From NCBI RefSeq assembly GCF_001696455.1, contig NZ_MAUJ01000004.1, forward strand, positions 124,001 through 188,000: a stretch of 64,000 bases of DNA, read 5' to 3'. The DNA comes from Pseudoalteromonas luteoviolacea (lineage in GTDB: Bacteria > Pseudomonadota > Gammaproteobacteria > Enterobacterales > Alteromonadaceae). This document shows positions 53,942-62,177 of this stretch, one piece after another. The translations under genes and the position numbers were made by a program. A model generated the notes under the pieces. That model saw nothing but the letters and a program-made list of their open reading frames with translations. It did no database searches and was not told where the DNA came from. The number at the start of each line of letters is the position of its first letter. Within the stretch, counting starts at the first letter, position 1.

Positions 53942-54694
53942 TTACTCCATCAGCTTTATAGTGATAAAGCCAATGTTGTCAGCATTTTGAAAATGGACCC
54001 CTTCCGCAAAATCGGTATCACTGCGAGCGCTACTCAGTAAAGTGATTGTACCTTGTGGCTCAGTTGCAAGGTTTGCAGCTGAAAACGTAGTGCCGCTGTC
54101 ACTGCCTGCATCATACACTTTCAATTGGATGGTCTGTTCACTTAGCCACTGGTTATCATTGAATAGGGAGAGGCTATCGATTCCAATAAACCAATCGGGG
54201 CTAGGGGCAACCATGGAGACGACGCTGAGCAATGGAAAGTCTTGGCTCGCTTCGAATGTCATACTGACACTTTGAGAGTTGGTGGATATGCCTGACTCGT
54301 CGATAAGGTAGTTAGAATAGCCTTGATTTTGAATATTGCTGATTTCTTCTTTCAGTGCGGTTTTTGACCCTGTCTCAGCCATACTCACTATACCCGCTGA
54401 TGCTGACTCTCCGCGCTGAAATATACGCCCCTCGGCGTTATGTGTAAGTCCGACGACCGGAGAAAAGTGGGTACCACTAGGATAATTGGTTGGAAAAGAT
54501 TGCGCGTCCCAAGTACGGGTGAATGTCAGTTCATATGTTGCACTGCTTGATGCCGCTGGTGGCGTTGTGGGCGTTGTTGGCGTGGTCGCATTTTCAGAAG
54601 CCGCTGGTGTGTTCGTGTCACTACTGCTGCTACCTCCACAGCCAGTTAAGGAGAGTACAGCGCTGAGAGTTACTAATTTGAATACATCATTCAT
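53942..54694 (-). CDS. Spondin-domain lipoprotein
   Basis: This is a 250-aa lipoprotein with signal peptide and lipobox LTGC at about residues 16-19. A Ser/Thr/Pro linker (residues ~22-50) is followed by a spondin_N-like domain (YELTFTRTWDAQSFPTNYPSGTHFSPVVGLTHN, DWFIGIDSLSLFNDNQWLSEQTIQLKVYDAGSDSGTTF). Bacterial spondin domains are thought to bind surfaces or matrix. It is probably anchored in the outer membrane. A poly-Ser/Gly stretch follows the lipid Cys. It has no obvious operon partner. Confidence 0.88.
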   Translation of the reverse strand: MNDVFKLVTLSAVLSLTGCGGSSSSDTNTPAASENATTPTTPTTPPAASSSATYELTFTRTWDAQSFPTNYPSGTHFSPVVGLTHNAEGRIFQRGESASAGIVSMAETGSKTALKEEISNIQNQGYSNYLIDESGISTNSQSVSMTFEASQDFPLLSVVSMVAPSPDWFIGIDSLSLFNDNQWLSEQTIQLKVYDAGSDSGTTFSAANLATEPQGTITLLSSARSDTDFAEGVHFQNADNIGFITIKLME

Positions 54695-54790
54695 ATCTAA
54701 CCTCTAAAGGAAAGGGGGCCTGTGAAACACAGACCTAGCATTGCACAACTATCTTTCAAAATTTGAATAAATAATGTTCTATTGGGTGAG

Positions 54791-55723
54791 TTAAAGTTTA
54801 ATCGCTTTTTGCATGATGTCTCTGCCCTCTGTTTCAACATAGTTGAGAAAGACGTTTGCAATGGGTGATTGCACTTTACGTTTAGTCCATGAAAACGACC
54901 ATTTTGAGCGAATAGGCAGAGATTCAACATTGATGACTTTTACATCGTGTATTTCACCAAAAGCGAGTGTGTGTGAAGAAAGAATGGACACGCCCAGTTT
55001 TGATAATACTGAGTGAATGATGGCTTCGTTACTGGCGATCGTCATTTTTATATTTGGTTTTACGTCCTTATTGTGGAAAAAAGCTTCTGTTGCATAGCGC
55101 GTACCTGAGCCTGATTCACGGATTAAGAAATCTTCTTGGCAGAACTCTGTGAGTGTGACGCATTGCTGATTACTAAATGGGTGAGACGCAGGTGCAATGG
55201 CCACTAAATCATTAGACATAAATTCAATCACCTCGAGATCAAGACCTTCAGGTAAGTGACTGAAAACATAAAAATCATCTAAGCCTTGTTCTAATCGTTC
55301 AATAACTTGTTGTCTATTTGCAACGGTAAATTGAATATCAATACCTGGATAGCGCTCGCAAAAAGGCCCTAACAAATGGGGAATAAAGTATTTTGCCGTG
55401 GTGACACTAGAGAGCCTCAAAGTGCCTGATTTAAGTCCTCGTAAGTTTGACAGGTGCATGTCTAACTCTTCGCAGCGTTGCAAGATTTGTTTGGCTGTTT
55501 CAACTGTTGCGAGCCCTGCATCGGTAAACTTCAATTGTTTGCCAACTTGTTGATAGAGTGGAAAGTCGATGGCTTCAGCCAGCTTTTTCAACTGCATTGA
55601 TACCGTGGGTTGCGTTAAGAAAAGCTTTTCAGCAGCGGCCTTTACACTGCCACCTTCGTACAATGCCAACAGGATCTCTAGCTGCCTAAATGTGCCGATA
55701 TGCGCATGTAATCTGGATGCCAT
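54791..55723 (-). CDS. LysR-family regulator (CbbR-like) divergent from the SbtA group
   Basis: This is a 310-aa protein. The N-terminal HTH TFRQLEILLALYEGGSVKAAAEKLFLTQPTVSMQLKKLAEAIDFPLYQQVGKQLKFT is of the CbbR/CysB-like type. The effector domain begins near residue 90 (LSSVTTAKYFIPHLLGPF). CbbR-type regulators often control carbon fixation or bicarbonate genes. Here the divergent neighbours are a small membrane protein and an SbtA-type bicarbonate transporter, with a clear dyad between. That makes it their likely activator. Confidence 0.93.
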   Translation of the reverse strand: MASRLHAHIGTFRQLEILLALYEGGSVKAAAEKLFLTQPTVSMQLKKLAEAIDFPLYQQVGKQLKFTDAGLATVETAKQILQRCEELDMHLSNLRGLKSGTLRLSSVTTAKYFIPHLLGPFCERYPGIDIQFTVANRQQVIERLEQGLDDFYVFSHLPEGLDLEVIEFMSNDLVAIAPASHPFSNQQCVTLTEFCQEDFLIRESGSGTRYATEAFFHNKDVKPNIKMTIASNEAIIHSVLSKLGVSILSSHTLAFGEIHDVKVINVESLPIRSKWSFSWTKRKVQSPIANVFLNYVETEGRDIMQKAIKL

Positions 55724-55756
55724 AATTCCTCACAGGTGGGTTTGTTAGATTTTTAC

Positions 55757-55771
55757 CTATGCATTGCATAG
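55757..55771. promoter_or_regulatory. LysR-type operator upstream of the SbtA group
   Basis: CTATGCA (55757-55763) and TGCATAG (55765-55771) form a perfect palindrome around one T and contain T-N11-A. It lies between the divergent LysR and sbtA-group genes. Confidence 0.55.
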
Positions 55772-55836
55772 TTACTATCTATTTTTATCTATATTTGTAT
55801 TTTTGTAAAATCCTCAAAAATAGCGAGGAGAAGTGT

Positions 55837-56037
55837 ATGACATTTAAAAATCTGGCGTTGCCGTTTATAACGAGTTTTTGTCTTTTGGCCTTTTCTTATT
55901 TCAGTGTGCAGATTGGTTCAAGTGCCCTAGGGTTTATTATTCTTGCGCTTTCTTTGTTAGTTGCTGCGGGTATACATAACTTCAATGTCTCAACCGCTAA
56001 GGAGGCGACACCTTATTCAACAGAGGTAAAGTCGTAA
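55837..56037 (+). CDS. Small two-helix membrane protein upstream of sbtA
   Basis: This is a 66-aa protein from ATG 55837, preceded by GAGGAG at about 7 bp. It contains two hydrophobic helices (LALPFITSFCLLAFSYFSV and LGFIILALSLLVAAGI) and a short polar tail. Its TAA is directly followed by the ATG of the SbtA-like gene, so the two are translationally linked. It may be an assembly or regulatory subunit of the transporter. No known family. Confidence 0.72.
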   Translation: MTFKNLALPFITSFCLLAFSYFSVQIGSSALGFIILALSLLVAAGIHNFNVSTAKEATPYSTEVKS

Positions 56038-56967
56038 ATGATAGACGCGGTAGTTGCATTTTTTGTGCTCGGTATTGTTGCGCAATTACTGGGCGCTAAA
56101 ATTCCATTTTCAGATGGCCTATACAAATCCTTAAGTATGTTTTTGATGATAGCCATCGGCCTAAAAGGTGGCATCGCATTGCAGCAGCATGTTGATGCTT
56201 CTTTGTTGCTGATGTCAGTTGCTGTGGTTGGTTTTGGTTTGTTATTACCACTTTTGGCGTATCCGTTACTGAGATATTTTGGTCAGTTGGACAAGACTAA
56301 TGCAGGTGCAATTGCTGCACATTACGGTTCTGTGAGTGTCGCAACTTATGCGGTCGCAGTGGCACTGCTTGAGGCCAATAAAATTAATTATGAAGCGTAT
56401 TTCCCGCTATTTGTTGTATTGCTTGAAATGCCGGCCATTGTAGTTGGGTTGGTATTGGCTAAAGGCAATTTCAAAATTATCAATCGCGCCTTTATTAAAA
56501 AAGAGTTAGTTGCAAATCAAAGTATTTTGTTGATGGTTGGCAGTTTAATCATTGGTTTTGCCGGTGGTGAAAGTGTGCAAAAGTTAACCCCATTTTTTGT
56601 GGTATTGTTCCCTGGCATTCTCGCCTTGTTTTTACTCAAAATGGGTTTGGTAGCAGGAGAGCAGTTAGGCAGCTTAAAGAAGAACAGCGTGTTTTTGATT
56701 AGTTTTGCAATCTTAATGCCCATGCTTGGAGGGTTGGCTGGTACAGGTTTGGCGTTACTACTAGGCTTAAGTGCCGGTGGAATTGCGCTGATGGCCGTGC
56801 TTGGCGCAAGCGCTTCTTATATTGCAGTACCTGCGGCAATGAAAGAAAGCTTGCCAGAAGCAAATGCGGGTATGTCTATCACCGCATCACTCGGGATCAC
56901 ATTCCCATTTAATGTTTTAATTAATGTCCCATTCTTTATTGCGCTCGGGCAATTCTTAGGCGTGTAA
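56038..56967 (+). CDS. sbtA: Sodium-dependent bicarbonate transporter (SbtA family)
   Basis: This is a 309-aa inner-membrane protein with about ten helices. Family hallmarks are FSDGLYKSLSMFLMIAIGLKGGIAL in the first half and DKTNAGAIAAHYGSVSVATYAVA. The second half ends LGASASYIAVPAAMKESLPEANAGMSITASLGITFPFNVLINVPF. SbtA couples Na+ to bicarbonate uptake. The usual PII-like partner SbtB is not encoded next to it; instead a 66-aa membrane protein abuts it. Control by the divergent LysR protein is likely. Confidence 0.92.
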   Translation: MIDAVVAFFVLGIVAQLLGAKIPFSDGLYKSLSMFLMIAIGLKGGIALQQHVDASLLLMSVAVVGFGLLLPLLAYPLLRYFGQLDKTNAGAIAAHYGSVSVATYAVAVALLEANKINYEAYFPLFVVLLEMPAIVVGLVLAKGNFKIINRAFIKKELVANQSILLMVGSLIIGFAGGESVQKLTPFFVVLFPGILALFLLKMGLVAGEQLGSLKKNSVFLISFAILMPMLGGLAGTGLALLLGLSAGGIALMAVLGASASYIAVPAAMKESLPEANAGMSITASLGITFPFNVLINVPFFIALGQFLGV

Positions 56968-56993
56968 ATACAGTCGATACTGCAATTAATATG

Positions 56994-57014
56994 CTGACGT
57001 TCTCTGAACGTCAG
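56994..57014 (+). terminator. Hairpin after sbtA
   Basis: CTGACGTTC and GAACGTCAG form a perfect 9-bp stem with a TCT loop, about 27 bp after the stop. The following T content is low. Confidence 0.65.
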
Positions 57015-57063
57015 TGTACATTAGTGCGCATTGCTTAAAGACATCGATTAAAGGTAGAATTTC

Positions 57064-57732
57064 GTGCCTGCAAAAAACTTACTCAAAGCGGAGCGTGTCG
57101 CATATATTCTTGATGAATTGCAAACGCGTTATCCAAACCCGCCCATTCCACTTGATCACAAAGATCCCTATACCTTACTGGTGGCTGTTTTATTGTCAGC
57201 GCAATGTACTGATGAGCGCGTGAATAAGGTGACACCTTCCCTGTGGCAGTTAGCCGATAACCCGTTTGATATGGCGCAGCAGCCTGTTGAAGCTATTCAA
57301 GAAATTATTCGTCCTTGCGGCTTATCGCCTCAAAAATCAAAGGCGATTAAAAAGCTTTCGGAAATATTGGTTGCTGACTACGACGGTATTGTACCCACAG
57401 ATATGGATGCACTCGAGACTTTACCCGGTGTTGGCCATAAGACCGCGGGGGTTGTCATGGCGCAGGCTTTTGGTGTGCCCTCGTTTCCTGTCGATACCCA
57501 TATTCACCGGTTAGCTCAACGTTGGGGATTAACCAATGGTAAAAATGTGACTCAAACAGAGAAAGACTTGAAACGCCTGTTCCCTGAAGCGTGTTGGAAT
57601 GACTTACACTTGCAGATTATTTATTACGGTCGTGACTTTTGTACTGCAAGAGGCTGCGACGGCACGGTATGTCCAATTTGTACCACTTGTTATCCAAATC
57701 GTAAAAAACCAAAGTTGGTTAAAAAGCCATAG
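57064..57732 (+). CDS. nth: Endonuclease III (DNA glycosylase/AP lyase)
   Basis: This is a 222-aa base-excision-repair enzyme for oxidised pyrimidines. The helix-hairpin-helix LETLPGVGHKTAGVV contains the catalytic Lys126, and VDTHIHRLAQRWG contains Asp144; the 18-residue separation matches E. coli Lys120/Asp138. The C-terminal iron-sulfur region is unusual: FCTARGCDGTVCPICTTCYP has five Cys spaced x4, x4, x2, x2 instead of the standard Cx6Cx2Cx5C. The GTG start at 57064 follows AAAGGT. It is a single-gene unit followed by a terminator. Confidence 0.95.
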   Translation: MPAKNLLKAERVAYILDELQTRYPNPPIPLDHKDPYTLLVAVLLSAQCTDERVNKVTPSLWQLADNPFDMAQQPVEAIQEIIRPCGLSPQKSKAIKKLSEILVADYDGIVPTDMDALETLPGVGHKTAGVVMAQAFGVPSFPVDTHIHRLAQRWGLTNGKNVTQTEKDLKRLFPEACWNDLHLQIIYYGRDFCTARGCDGTVCPICTTCYPNRKKPKLVKKP

Positions 57733-57944
57733 TTGTTTGCTCAAGATCTGTTTAGGCATAGGGTCTAAACAAATATGCCAAATGAGATGCAAGGTATTAC
57801 AAGTTGAACCACTGCACCTTTTTGAAAATGGGTTTGAAGATAAATTGACTGGCTCGAACCCGCGCTTTAACGCGATATTTGCGCTTTTTACCCGAGTAAG
57901 AAAAAACACCTCGCACTATATTAAGCGTGTGAGCCAACCACACC

Positions 57945-58006
57945 AAGGCGTGTTTCTCTCAGCACTCGGTTAAGCAAATATGAGTAATAGAGAGCACGCC
58001 TTTTTT
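57945..58006 (+). terminator. Rho-independent terminator downstream of nth
   Basis: GGCGTG/CACGCC and CTCTC/GAGAG make a long stem with a small TTT bulge (57947-57960 with 57990-58000), followed by six Ts. It lies about 210 bp after the nth stop. The 57733-57944 segment holds no gene I can support. Confidence 0.75.
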
Positions 58007-58047
58007 ATGTGGTGTCGGTCTATCTGTTTGGGCCATTGCTAAATAGA

Positions 58048-58743
58048 TTACTGCACAGCTGCAAGCTCTTGATGAATGGACTGTACCAGCTCTCTGGGTA
58101 AGCAAAGTTGTTGAGCAAGTGCCTGCAAATATTGCTGTGATACGCTCTGATGTAAGTCAATGGCACTGGCACTGGCGGCATATACCTCTATGCCAGTCTG
58201 TGCATTGGGCACCGCTTGGACTAGTTCGGTTAAACTCATTGGTTTTCTTAGCTCGTCAAACAGCATTGCTTTTTCAGTAACGCTTAACGCCATAGTCTCG
58301 ACCTGGGCAAATATTTTTTGTCGTTCAATTTCATCGATGTGGCCATCGGCATAGGCTGCTGCAATCATGGCACGCATTATAATTAACTGGCCAGAACCCT
58401 CTTCATTTTCAGCAACTTCCTCAAAGCTTTGCTCGGGCATTTTGGCGGGTGTAAAGTCGAATGTGCGATTAGGTCTACTGCGCCCAGTCATGGCTTGGTC
58501 ATAGGCTGCGCTGTCTCTTTGCTGATTGGATGCCTGACTTTGCTCTGAATACTGTTTGTATGCTTTCCACGCCAGCCCCCCAACGGCTGCCAATGTGCCA
58601 TATTTTACGGCTTTTTTACCGGTTTTTTTTCCCTTTTTACTGCCCAGCAACGAGGTCAATCCACCGCCAGCAACCCCACCTAAAAATCCATTTAATGCGC
58701 CAGATTTATTGAGGCTTCCTACGAGTTTTTGTAATTCTTTCAT
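58048..58743 (-). CDS. DUF533 (YebE-like, TerB-fold) membrane-associated protein
   Basis: This is a 231-aa protein. ATG 58743 is chosen because GGAGA lies 5-6 bp upstream and the product starts MKELQKLVGSLNKSG; the longer frame lacks support. A Gly-rich hydrophobic stretch (GALNGFLGGVAGGGLTSLLGSKKGKKTGKKAVKYGTLAAVGGLAW) is followed by a linker and a C-terminal TerB-like helical domain (MRAMIAAAYADGHIDEIERQKIF). E. coli YebE (219 aa) has this layout. The function is unknown; it is often linked to envelope stress. Confidence 0.88.
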   Translation of the reverse strand: MKELQKLVGSLNKSGALNGFLGGVAGGGLTSLLGSKKGKKTGKKAVKYGTLAAVGGLAWKAYKQYSEQSQASNQQRDSAAYDQAMTGRSRPNRTFDFTPAKMPEQSFEEVAENEEGSGQLIIMRAMIAAAYADGHIDEIERQKIFAQVETMALSVTEKAMLFDELRKPMSLTELVQAVPNAQTGIEVYAASASAIDLHQSVSQQYLQALAQQLCLPRELVQSIHQELAAVQ

Positions 58744-58945
58744 CGCTGTCTCCTTGTTTTTGGTTTTACTCAGAGTAGGGGAAATGAGGCGCTTTGAAAA
58801 CCACCATTTTGTTACAAATCGATTCAACCACTGAGTGGTTTTGCAGCTAAGTTTAGAGGCTGAGAGAGGAGTCTTGGGGCGCGTTGGTGCGAAATCACAT
58901 TGTACTTATCACACTAAAACTCAATTTGCTTCTACAGCATTTAAC

Positions 58946-59176
58946 TCAAATTGGCGCGTCGCTAAGCAATTCTTTTATTGGAATTTGATAGAATAAAGCA
59001 AGCTGTCTGGCTGTGCGATGGTAAACACGATACCCGCATTCTGCACGCTTTAAAGTGGCAATTGAAACACATAAGGCGCGCTCTTGGCATGCACATGCGA
59101 GCTTTTCTTGGCTTAACCCCAAATCCCGGCGTAATTGTTTCAATCTTTGACTGTTTAACTGTACTCGGCCATCCAT
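58946..59176 (-). CDS. XRE-family HTH protein
   Basis: This is a 76-aa Cro/C1-type DNA-binding protein that is little more than the HTH: RLKQLRRDLGLSQEKLACACQERALCVSIATLKRAECGYRVYHRTARQLALFYQIPIKELL. The same HTH type occurs at the N-terminus of larger cyclase or ATPase regulators, so it could be a shortened relative. AAGGAG lies about 9 bp upstream of the start. Its target is unknown, and it has no operon partner. Confidence 0.85.
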   Translation of the reverse strand: MDGRVQLNSQRLKQLRRDLGLSQEKLACACQERALCVSIATLKRAECGYRVYHRTARQLALFYQIPIKELLSDAPI

Positions 59177-59441
59177 TGTTAGGTCTCCTTACAAGAGGTA
59201 AGTAAGACTAGCAATGACTTAATCACTTCGCCAATCACGCAAAATAAAGGGGTGTTTTTGAAAGTGTACGGTACTGTCAGAGATGTTGCACAGCACCGTG
59301 TTTATTCTCATCTTGGTTGATGCCAAACTGATACTAACCTGATACCGATAAGTGCTGAAACGGTGTCTACACTTGGAACCAAATTCAAGGCACACTGATT
59401 TCCAGTGTGCTGTTCACTTAAAGAGATAAAAGGAAAACGTT

Positions 59442-60011
59442 ATGTCTCAAGCAAATCGCATGTTAGGTGGGTATGGTCCAGTCGTTTTAGCACAGGATTT
59501 TGATAAGGAATATATCAGCGCATTTGAGCATATTAATCAACGTGTAGGCGTTGATATCAAGCCATTAGCTGGTCAATCACAAGTCGTCAATGGCACAAAC
59601 TATGCGTTTTACTGCTTTGTTTCACCTGTGGTTGCACCGGGCATTCCACAGGTTAATCGCTTAGAACTGATTGTGATAAATCAGCAAGGAGATCAATACA
59701 CTGAGCTTAAAGATCGGGTCTTCAGTGAGCCAGTATTAGTGCCACCTATTGGCTCATTTGATTCTGTTGCGCTTCGTCATGATTTTAGTGATGCCGAGCG
59801 CCAAACCGCAGAGAAAATTGAGTCTATGATCGGGGTTAAATACGACATTTTGGCAGCTCAGCAACAAGTTGTAGCGGGTTTAAATTTTGCGTTTTACACT
59901 GTGGTTGAGCCTATTACACCAAACGCTCAGGCATTTTTCGCACGCCTAGATGTGTATGTTAATTTACGTGGCGAAATTGAAAACGAAAACCTAGTGCATA
60001 TTCAGCCTTAA
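59442..60011 (+). CDS. Tandem cystatin-like protein (putative cysteine-protease inhibitor)
   Basis: This is a 189-aa protein without a signal peptide. It is built of two cystatin/stefin-like units. Unit 1 has an N-terminal MLGGYGP and the QVVxG loop Gln47-Val-Val-Asn-Gly followed by TNYAFY. Unit 2 has Gln142-Val-Val-Ala-Gly followed by LNFAFY. In stefins the N-terminal Gly and the QVVAG loop plug the active site of papain-like proteases. The second unit lacks a matching Gly-rich N-terminus. AAAAGGAAAA precedes the ATG, and a 21-bp hairpin (GCACACTG/CAGTGTGC, 59390-59410) lies in the leader. The target is unknown. Confidence 0.8.
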   Translation: MSQANRMLGGYGPVVLAQDFDKEYISAFEHINQRVGVDIKPLAGQSQVVNGTNYAFYCFVSPVVAPGIPQVNRLELIVINQQGDQYTELKDRVFSEPVLVPPIGSFDSVALRHDFSDAERQTAEKIESMIGVKYDILAAQQQVVAGLNFAFYTVVEPITPNAQAFFARLDVYVNLRGEIENENLVHIQP

Positions 60012-60018
60012 TTTGCAC

Positions 60019-60048
60019 GCCACGGTTTAGCGCATACTAAACCGTGGC
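60019..60048. terminator. Bidirectional terminator
   Basis: GCCACGGTTTAG and CTAAACCGTGGC form a perfect 12-bp stem around CGCATA. It lies between the convergent cystatin-like and exbD genes. Confidence 0.8.
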
Positions 60049-60059
60049 CGTTTAATTGC

Positions 60060-60458
60060 TTAAATGCTTGCCAAGGAAACCGGCGCACTGGTTTGAGATT
60101 TTACCGCATCCAGCACCTGAACTAAGGTGTTGTGCTCACTTTGTGCATGGGCCTTCAATCCGATCGAAGTGATCTCGCCTTTGGCTGCCACTCTGGCGAT
60201 GTTAATGGCGATGGCATCCACATCGATTTGCCTTCCGTTTAGAAAAATTTGATTTTTGTCATCAATATTGATTTGTGGTGTCAGTGTCGGCGTGAGCGAG
60301 CGAGCGGCTTTGTCTTGCTTACTGATATCCAGTACAGGTTCTTTAGAAAAACTCGCTGTAACGATAAAAAAGATAAGCAGAATAAAGACGATATCAAGCA
60401 TCGGGTTCATATCCACATTGGCACTAGGTTGCATCGCAAGTTGACGTTTTTTACTCAT
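60060..60458 (-). CDS. ExbD/TolR-family biopolymer transport protein, orphan
   Basis: This is a protein of about 132 aa. ATG 60458 is used because AAGGAG lies 8 bp before it. One membrane helix (MLDIVFILLIFFIVTASF) contains the proton-path Asp of the ExbD/TolR family (NPMLDIVFILL). The periplasmic domain follows (PQINIDDKNQIFLNGRQIDVDAIAINIARVA). Such proteins work with ExbB/TolQ and TonB/TolA to power outer-membrane uptake. No exbB or tonB is adjacent, so it must share a partner encoded elsewhere or be a leftover. Confidence 0.9.
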   Translation of the reverse strand: MSKKRQLAMQPSANVDMNPMLDIVFILLIFFIVTASFSKEPVLDISKQDKAARSLTPTLTPQINIDDKNQIFLNGRQIDVDAIAINIARVAAKGEITSIGLKAHAQSEHNTLVQVLDAVKSQTSAPVSLASI

Positions 60459-60752
60459 TATGGGCACTCCTTATGGATAGCTGCGCAGATTTTTTTAGTT
60501 CTAGTATGGGTATAACGCAGCGCCAACAAAAAAGGGGTGAAAAAATTCAATTTAATTGAGATTACCCTCATTCTTGTGTGTCAATTTTAGTATTAACATT
60601 CAAAACTAAACGTATTTCATACAAGTGTTTGAGCTTGTTACACAAGCACACAGATAGAAAGGATTTGTAACAGTGTTGTACACTTTTTGACTAGGCAATA
60701 GAGGAGGCGCGTGATGGAATAATTGTAATCCCAATCAAAACAAGGAAAGAAA

Positions 60753-62123
60753 ATGAAAATGTCTATAATTGCTGCTGTGGTGTCTACGACCATGTTGTTT
60801 GGTGCTACTAGCGTATTTGCCAGTGATTCAAAGGCACATAAAGCGCAGTATCGTGCGGTCCTTAAAAATGAACTTTCCAAGAAGCAGCCCGGTGCGGTTG
60901 CACTTATCAGTCAAGAAGGTGAGGTTATTTTTAAAAAGGCCATTGGCAGTGCAAATCTTGAATTGAACGTGCCACTTAAAGCCAAAAATGTGTTTAAAAT
61001 AGGGTCTATCTCTAAGCAATTTACCGCCGCCGCAATCATGATCTTGCAGGAGCGAGGCAAGCTTTCAGTACATGATGATATCCATAAGTATGTGCCGGAT
61101 TTTCCAACCGAAGGGCACGTTATTACCATCGAGCAGTTGCTAACCCATACTTCGGGTCTTGCCAATTACACCGAAGACAGGGAGTTGATGCTAAAAGAAA
61201 TTCAGGCACCTGCAACACTTGACGAAATTTTAGCAAGGTTTGCCGTCCACCCAATGAAGTTCCAACCCGGTGATGCGATGGCTTATTCAAATACCGGCTA
61301 TGTGCTGCTAGGTAAAATCATCGAAGTCACCAGTGGCCAATCTTACGCGGACTTTATCGACGAACATATCTTTGACAAATTAGGTATGAATAATAGTCAC
61401 TATGCAGGTCGCCAAATTATCAAGCACCATGTATCTGGGTATGAGCTAAGCGCCGAAGGGTATGTGAATGCAGGGTATATCGATATGGTTTGGCCCCATG
61501 CTGCAGGCGCGTTGTCATCTAATGTATTCGATTTAAATATCTGGTATACGGCGCTTGCGAACGGTTCATTGATCAGTGAACAAAGCTATCAACAGATGAT
61601 AGCGCCAGTGACTTTGAATGACGGTAGCAAATCAAGTTACGGCTATGGTTTGGTTACCACCACTATCGGAGAGTATCAGGCCATTGGTCATGCTGGTGGT
61701 ATTCACGGTTTTGTGTCTGATGCAGTGTACATCCCTGAGAAAGAGCTTTATGTTGCTGTGCTTGCTAATTCCACAAATCGAAACCCACAGGCATTGACGC
61801 AACGTCTGGTTGCAAAAGCGCTTGATATACCTAGCCCAAGCTATAAGGAAGCCCATTTAACATCATCGCAATTGAAAGCGTTTGAAGGTGCATATCAGTT
61901 TGAAAGTGGCGCTGTGCGTCGAGTTGAGTACCACGATGGCAAGTTATATACGCAAGAAGGAGATGGTTATATTGCAGCACTCACGCCAGCTTCCTCAGAG
62001 ACGCTGTTTTTTGATCAAAGCACAGCATATATGAAGTTTGTGACTAATGATCAAGGGGATACAGTGATGAATTTGTATGTGAACTTCTCTGAAACACCAT
62101 TTCAAGCGATAAAGAGTCGGTAA
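60753..62123 (+). CDS. Secreted serine hydrolase (class C beta-lactamase-like)
   Basis: This is a 456-aa protein with a signal peptide ending ATSVFA. Catalytic motifs are SISKQFTAAA (SxxK, nucleophile Ser), YSNTGYVLLGK (YxN) and GHAGGIHGF (HxG, in place of KTG). The C-terminal ~90 residues form a beta-rich lipocalin-like extension (LKAFEGAYQFESGAVRRVEYHDGKLYTQ). The group includes esterases, D-amino-acid peptidases and PBP4*-like proteins; the true substrate is unknown. AAGGAAAG lies before the ATG. It is intact, unlike the related gene at 31981-33209. Confidence 0.92.
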   Translation: MKMSIIAAVVSTTMLFGATSVFASDSKAHKAQYRAVLKNELSKKQPGAVALISQEGEVIFKKAIGSANLELNVPLKAKNVFKIGSISKQFTAAAIMILQERGKLSVHDDIHKYVPDFPTEGHVITIEQLLTHTSGLANYTEDRELMLKEIQAPATLDEILARFAVHPMKFQPGDAMAYSNTGYVLLGKIIEVTSGQSYADFIDEHIFDKLGMNNSHYAGRQIIKHHVSGYELSAEGYVNAGYIDMVWPHAAGALSSNVFDLNIWYTALANGSLISEQSYQQMIAPVTLNDGSKSSYGYGLVTTTIGEYQAIGHAGGIHGFVSDAVYIPEKELYVAVLANSTNRNPQALTQRLVAKALDIPSPSYKEAHLTSSQLKAFEGAYQFESGAVRRVEYHDGKLYTQEGDGYIAALTPASSETLFFDQSTAYMKFVTNDQGDTVMNLYVNFSETPFQAIKSR

Positions 62124-62129
62124 CAATAG

Positions 62130-62162
62130 AAAGCCAAAAGGAACGTGGTTCCTTTTGGCTTT
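62130..62162. terminator. Strong bidirectional terminator
   Basis: AAAGCCAAAAGGAAC and GTTCCTTTTGGCTTT form a perfect 15-bp stem with a GTG loop, between two convergent stop codons. Confidence 0.9.
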
Positions 62163-62177
62163 AGAAAATATCGCAGA

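Noticed and set aside
57599..57973. 124-codon plus-strand ORF overlapping the nth 3' end
   Set aside because: It starts inside nth in another frame and runs through the terminator; composition is not protein-like.
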